The notes below the pieces were generated by a model. That model was not told the DNA's origin and searched no databases. It saw only the letters and a program-made list of their open reading frames with translations. From positions 1 through 17,991 of the forward strand of contig JBFMBU010000167.1 in assembly GCA_040755035.1 (NCBI GenBank): a DNA stretch of 17,991 bases, given 5' to 3'. Position numbers and translations under genes: made by a program. Position 1 is the stretch's first letter. Each line of letters starts with the position of its first letter. This stretch comes from RBG-13-43-22 sp040755035. Lineage in GTDB: Bacteria; Desulfobacterota; RBG-13-43-22. Shown piece after piece: positions 14,019 through 17,991 of this stretch.

Positions 14019-14047
14019 TGTACTTTATTCAGCAAAAGGAAACGCCC

Positions 14048-14839
14048 ATGACTGAGATTCGATGTTTCTTTATCCGATTGAGACTCTGGGGGATGGGTTC
14101 CCTCGGTTTTCTATTAACCCTGATCCTGGCCTCCTATGCGGCGGCGGCCAATTTCGACATCAAACCCATCAAGATTTATCTCGATCCTCAGATGAAAATA
14201 GAAAAATTGACTATTACCAACGGCAATGAGGAGAATCTGACCGTTCAGATCAAGGCCTATCAGTGGACCCAGGACGAAAAAGGACAAGATATCTATCAAG
14301 AAACCAAGGACCTGATCGTCTTTCCCAAACTGGCCACTCTCAAAAAAGATGAGGTAAAGATCATCCGTATCGGCACCAACCTCAATCCCGGATCGATGGA
14401 AAAAACTTATCGTCTCTTCATAGAAGAGATCCCCAACTCCGAGAAAGTGGAAACGAAAGGCGCCACAGTAAAAATGTATTTAAGAATCGGCGTTCCCCTC
14501 TTTTTCAGTCCTTTTAAGAAGGAAGAAAAAGGGACCATTCAAACCGTCCGGCTCCAGAAAGGCAAGGCCGAAATTAAGGTTAAAAATCAGGGGAATTTAC
14601 ACCTCCAGGTCTCCAACGTTCAGGTCAAGGGAGAAAATACCCAGGGTAAAGAGATCTTCTCCCAAGAGCTTGGCGGGTGGTACATTCTTAGCGGTTTTTC
14701 CAAGGCTTATGAGGTATCCATTCCCCAAGAGGTCTGTACCCATATGACCAAATTGCATATCGAAGTAAAAACCAATAATAATATTGTCTTTAAGGAACAA
14801 ATTCCTGTGGAAAAAAAGATGTGCGGACAGGCTATATAA
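14048..14839 (+). CDS. Periplasmic pilus-assembly chaperone (Csu/Pap family)
   Basis: A 263-residue chaperone. Residues 1-33 form a signal peptide with a hydrophobic core (GSLGFLLTLILASYAAAA). The first Ig-like domain begins NFDIKPIKIYLDP and contains ITNGNEENLTVQIKAYQW and the EVKIIRIG strand that donates to subunits. The family signature EKTYRLFIEEIP follows, then a second Ig-like domain from about residue 140. It binds pilin subunits in the periplasm and delivers them to the usher. The frame is open upstream to a TTG at 13985, but the ATG at 14048 is favoured: AAAGGA lies 7 bases before it, and the upstream part overlaps the intercistronic hairpin. The usher gene follows after 9 bases. Confidence 0.9.
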   Translation: MTEIRCFFIRLRLWGMGSLGFLLTLILASYAAAANFDIKPIKIYLDPQMKIEKLTITNGNEENLTVQIKAYQWTQDEKGQDIYQETKDLIVFPKLATLKKDEVKIIRIGTNLNPGSMEKTYRLFIEEIPNSEKVETKGATVKMYLRIGVPLFFSPFKKEEKGTIQTVRLQKGKAEIKVKNQGNLHLQVSNVQVKGENTQGKEIFSQELGGWYILSGFSKAYEVSIPQEVCTHMTKLHIEVKTNNNIVFKEQIPVEKKMCGQAI

Positions 14840-14848
14840 GGAAGAAAC

Positions 14849-17392
14849 ATGCCTTCGGCATTCAAAATTATATATGCCAGGCCAAACCACAAGGTATTGG
14901 CCTTGGCTTATATGGAAAGGGTCAGGAAACAGATTCTCCGGTTTGTTTTATCTGCTGCCACCCCCAGGGGATCCTGTTCTCTGCCTTTTACCGAAAAAGT
15001 GCAGGCCGTTGCCCATTGTCCCCCGGTTTTCATTCCCTTTTTGTGCGTGATCCTTATCCCCTTTTCTATGCTCTTCTTATCACCGCTTCCCGTTTCAGCC
15101 CAGGAGACCATCATTCCTGTCGTCTATCTTAATGAGGAACAAAAAGGGGAATTTTTCATCAAAATGTCTGAAGATGGTGATTTTTGGATTAAGGAAGATG
15201 ACCTGAAAGAAATCGGATTATTGGATCCTAAAGGCAAGATTGTTGAAATGGACCGGAGCCCCTACTTATCGCTTAACTCCATACCCGGCCTTCAGGTCCA
15301 TTTTGATCATAACCGGCAGACCCTTAAAATCCAGGCCCCACCCGAAATGCTGGCCGGGACCGTTTTAGATCTATCGGCCAGGAAGCAAAAGAATGTTCAA
15401 AAGCCCAAAGAAAACAGCCTCTTTTTTAACTACGGTTTGAATTACAATGCCGTCAAGGGATTCAAATTCGACTCCTTCGGCTTGACCGGCCAACTGGGAG
15501 TTAGGATTGGAAATTTTTTAATCCTCACCGATTCGGTTGTTCAGGTCGGGGAAAGGGAAACCAGGTTTAACAGACTCCTGAGCAATGTCACCTATGACCG
15601 CAGGGAAAGGATGGACCGGTTTGTCATCGGCGATAGCTACGCCGCTTCGGGCCACCTTGGATCCGGGCTTGTTCTGGGGGGCTTGAGTTATTCAAAAAAT
15701 TATTCAGCCGATCCCAATGTGATCAAAAGACCGGTCCAGGGTTATCAGGGTTATGTCACCACCCCTTCTGAGGTTAGTGTTTATCTTAATGGCATCAGAA
15801 TCGGATCGGAAAAGGTATCCCCCGGAGGTTTTGATATCCGGAACATCATGGCTTACGGCGGTCGTCAGGATCTGGAGATCGTGATCAAAGACGCCTTTGG
15901 ACGGGAACAGCGCATCACCAATCCTTTCTATGTTTCCGATTCTCTTCTGGGCAAGGGTTTTCATGATTACAGTTACCATATCGGGTTTCGACGGGAGAAT
16001 ATCGGCAATGAGGGAGACAGATATAAAGATCCGGTCTTCATAGGCTACCATCGATACGGTCTGACCAATAACCTGACCGTAGGGGTGCGCGGAGAAGGAG
16101 GAGGAGGTCTTTACAATATCGGTTCGTCGGTTTCTTTTGCCGGCCGTTTCGGGGCCTTGGATCTGGCCCTGGCCGGCAGCCGGGATCAAAAGGAAAAAAC
16201 AGGAACGGCCTATTCGGCCAATTATACCTTTCAAGGAAATAGATTTAATGGCCGAATCGGGATAACCCGTTATTCGGAAGACTTTTCCACCCTTTCCCAA
16301 ATAAATAGCGAGACCCTGTCTTCCTCGAGCAGACCCAAGTATGAATTCGGGACCGGTATTGGATTCGGGACTAAAAAGTTCGGTTCCCTTGCCGTCAATT
16401 ATACAAAAGCTTCCAACTACAGCAACGAAGACAAAGACCAATGGGGTCTTATGTACTCCAAGGGCATCGGCCAACGGTTCAACGTGACCCTTTCCCTTTA
16501 CCAAACCAAGGAAACCGGCCCCGAAACGGACAAAAATGATCTGGAGCTTTTTATCTGTCTGACCTACTACCCCTGGAAAGAAACCATTATGACCAACACC
16601 GGCATCAGCGGAGACAGTTTCAGGGGGACCTTGCAACTCCAGAAGAATGCCCCTCCGGGAGAAGGGTTCGGCTACCGGGCTTCCCTTGGGGTCAGGGATG
16701 AAAAAGAAGGGTTTATTACCAATCTCACACCCTATGTACAGTACAACGGCCGATTCGGGGTCTATTCGGCTCTGATATCGACCCAATTCGGAGGAGCGGA
16801 AAATCTGCAAACCTACCAGTTTAATGCCTCGGGGGCTATTGTCTACGTAGGAAACACCTTCGGTTTCAGCCGTCCGGTAGATGACAGCTTCGCCCTGGTC
16901 AAAGTCGGGAAAGTTCCCGGGGTGCGGGTCTATCACAACAACCAGGAGATTGGTAAAACGGATAGAACGGGGAAAATGGTACTGCCCATTTTTAATTCCT
17001 ACGACGCCAATCAGGTCCGTATCAACGATAAAGATATCCCCATGCATTTTGCCTTGAAGGATGTATCCCGATTCATTTCCCCGGGCTATCGCAGCGGGAC
17101 TTTGATTAATTTTGAGGCCAATAAAGTCCAGGCCTACACCGGTATGCTCAAGGCCGTCAAGGACGGGAAAAAAATTCCGATTGAATATATTACCATTACC
17201 ATGAAGATGAACGGAAAAACACTGTCTTTCCAGACCGGTCGGGATGGGGAATTCTTTGTCGAAGACGCTACTCCGGGAACCTACAAAGCCCAATTTAAAT
17301 ATGCCGGAAAAGCCCTTTTTATCGACCTCACCATACCCAAAAGCGATGAAATCATCATTGATGGAGGGGAAATCGATGTCCCGCTGGATTAG
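14849..17392 (+). CDS. Outer-membrane fimbrial usher (CsuD-like)
   Basis: An 847-residue usher, the outer-membrane pore through which pilins are assembled. After the signal region comes the N-terminal domain (TIIPVVYLNEEQKGEFFIKMSED, WIKEDDLKEIGL). A 24-strand-type barrel follows, with the plug around residues 295-345 (YVTTPSEVSVYLNGIRIGSEKV, GGFDIRNIMAYGGRQDLEIVIKDAFGREQR). C-terminal plug-like domains begin with GVRVYHNNQEIGKTDRTGKMVLP. The hydrophobic export segment (FIPFLCVILIPFSMLFLSPLPVSAQE) lies near residues 61-86, unusually far from the ATG at 14849, which has AAGGAAG 4 bases upstream. A later start is possible, but no better ribosome-binding site is visible. The 3' end overlaps the next pilin gene by 17 bp. 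Confidence 0.9.
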   Translation: MPSAFKIIYARPNHKVLALAYMERVRKQILRFVLSAATPRGSCSLPFTEKVQAVAHCPPVFIPFLCVILIPFSMLFLSPLPVSAQETIIPVVYLNEEQKGEFFIKMSEDGDFWIKEDDLKEIGLLDPKGKIVEMDRSPYLSLNSIPGLQVHFDHNRQTLKIQAPPEMLAGTVLDLSARKQKNVQKPKENSLFFNYGLNYNAVKGFKFDSFGLTGQLGVRIGNFLILTDSVVQVGERETRFNRLLSNVTYDRRERMDRFVIGDSYAASGHLGSGLVLGGLSYSKNYSADPNVIKRPVQGYQGYVTTPSEVSVYLNGIRIGSEKVSPGGFDIRNIMAYGGRQDLEIVIKDAFGREQRITNPFYVSDSLLGKGFHDYSYHIGFRRENIGNEGDRYKDPVFIGYHRYGLTNNLTVGVRGEGGGGLYNIGSSVSFAGRFGALDLALAGSRDQKEKTGTAYSANYTFQGNRFNGRIGITRYSEDFSTLSQINSETLSSSSRPKYEFGTGIGFGTKKFGSLAVNYTKASNYSNEDKDQWGLMYSKGIGQRFNVTLSLYQTKETGPETDKNDLELFICLTYYPWKETIMTNTGISGDSFRGTLQLQKNAPPGEGFGYRASLGVRDEKEGFITNLTPYVQYNGRFGVYSALISTQFGGAENLQTYQFNASGAIVYVGNTFGFSRPVDDSFALVKVGKVPGVRVYHNNQEIGKTDRTGKMVLPIFNSYDANQVRINDKDIPMHFALKDVSRFISPGYRSGTLINFEANKVQAYTGMLKAVKDGKKIPIEYITITMKMNGKTLSFQTGRDGEFFVEDATPGTYKAQFKYAGKALFIDLTIPKSDEIIIDGGEIDVPLD

Positions 17393-17837
17393 CCTTCTTT
17401 GGTTTGCCCTTTTATGCTTCGGCTTTGTGGTCGAATCCCGGGCCGACTGCAATTTTATCACCGTAACCGACGTCAACTTCGGTGTTTATGATACCCTGGT
17501 CGGTACCAACAACGATTCCACCGGCAGTCTGAGGGTAAGCTGTACGACCTTTGATATCATCACGACTTCCATTGGTCCCAGTCCCAATTCCGGGGGATTC
17601 AATCCCCGGAGCATGCTGAATACAGCCACCGGAGAGCTGCTGAATTATAACCTTTACACCACTTCAGCCCGAACGACTATCTGGGGGGATGGATCCGCCG
17701 GGACTTCTCGCCTGGTCAATATCATCTGGAGCGGGGGGAGTTCCTTTACCCGTACCATTTACGGTCGCATCCCTCCCGGCCAGGACGTGGGCATCGGTCT
17801 CTATGGGGACCTATTGGTAATTACAATCAGTTTCTGA
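17376..17837 (+). CDS. Spore coat U domain protein, second pilin
   Basis: A 153-residue secreted protein. A signal peptide (SRWISLLWFALLCFGFVVESRA) leads straight into an SCPU domain: CNFITVTDVNFGVYDTL with C25, LRVSCTTFD with C56 (the same 31-residue spacing as the first pilin), NPRSMLNTATGELLNYNLYTTSARTTIWGDG, and the closing YGRIPPGQDVGIGLYGDLLVITISF. It likely serves as a minor or tip-proximal subunit. The ATG at 17376 lies inside the usher gene and is set by GGAGG (17363-17367), so its translation is coupled to the usher. The frame is open further upstream, but that part lies in usher coding sequence. Confidence 0.9.
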   Translation: MSRWISLLWFALLCFGFVVESRADCNFITVTDVNFGVYDTLVGTNNDSTGSLRVSCTTFDIITTSIGPSPNSGGFNPRSMLNTATGELLNYNLYTTSARTTIWGDGSAGTSRLVNIIWSGGSSFTRTIYGRIPPGQDVGIGLYGDLLVITISF

Positions 17838-17844
17838 GGTTTTT

Positions 17845-17991
17845 ATGATTTTCAAAGGTTTTTTCACTCTATCCACCTTCCTTTTGTGTTTTATTATTTC
17901 GCGGGGCACGGGTTATTGCGAATGCTGGATAACCAATGTAACCGACGTCAATTTCGGCAATTATGATACCCTTTCCTCAATGAATGACGAT
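17845..17991 (+). CDS. Spore coat U domain protein, third pilin (cut by window end)
   Basis: The first 49 codons are visible. A signal peptide (IFKGFFTLSTFLLCFIISRGTGY) is followed by CWITNVTDVNFGNYDTL, nearly identical to the matching part of the preceding pilin at protein and DNA level. This suggests tandem duplication. An additional cysteine (C25) precedes the conserved one (C27). TGAGG at 17835-17839 provides a ribosome-binding site overlapping the previous stop codon, so the genes are coupled. The rest of the gene lies beyond the window. Confidence 0.85.
   Translation, partial: MIFKGFFTLSTFLLCFIISRGTGYCECWITNVTDVNFGNYDTLSSMNDD

Overview
This 18 kb window looks like chromosomal DNA of an anaerobic deltaproteobacterium (Desulfobacterota, Syntrophobacter/Syntrophus-like). 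The assignment is an inference from gene content: a hisS-aspS pair, a probable Re-citrate synthase, a methylmalonyl-CoA gene set with a two-subunit B12 mutase, a Csu-type chaperone-usher locus, and repeat-rich spacers. It is not based on a phylogenetic marker.

Layout. 1-320 holds a candidate minus-strand structured RNA ending in a strong terminator, and the hisS promoter, which appears to give a leaderless mRNA. 321-3621 carries hisS and aspS, separated by a 131 bp foldback (MITE-like) element. 3666-5495 is a Re-citrate-synthase-type DRE-TIM enzyme with an added C-terminal Cache-like sensor domain. 5496-5907 is a promoter plus a long hairpin-rich leader. 5908-10382, all on the plus strand, encodes a 70-residue biotin carrier, a 517-residue carboxyltransferase, and the catalytic and B12-binding subunits of methylmalonyl-CoA mutase. 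Together these interconvert succinyl-CoA, methylmalonyl-CoA and propionyl-CoA. The spacer before the mutase is built almost wholly of degenerate 7 bp repeats. 10407-11984 (minus) is a membrane-anchored spermidine-synthase-like protein. 12118-12775 (minus) is a hicAB toxin-antitoxin pair with its own promoter.

12776-13479 is a 704 bp spacer containing an exact match to the sigma-28 (FliA) flagellar promoter consensus, pointing toward the next operon. 13480-17991 is a Csu-type chaperone-usher locus: spore-coat-U-domain pilin, periplasmic chaperone, outer-membrane usher, a second pilin, and a third pilin cut off by the window edge.

Most notable: (1) the Cache-domain fusion on a citrate-synthase-like enzyme; (2) the consensus sigma-28 promoter ahead of a pilus operon, which would tie adhesion to the flagellar cascade; (3) predicted leaderless transcripts for hisS and hicA; (4) the heptamer-repeat spacer; (5) the unassigned structured RNA at the left edge.
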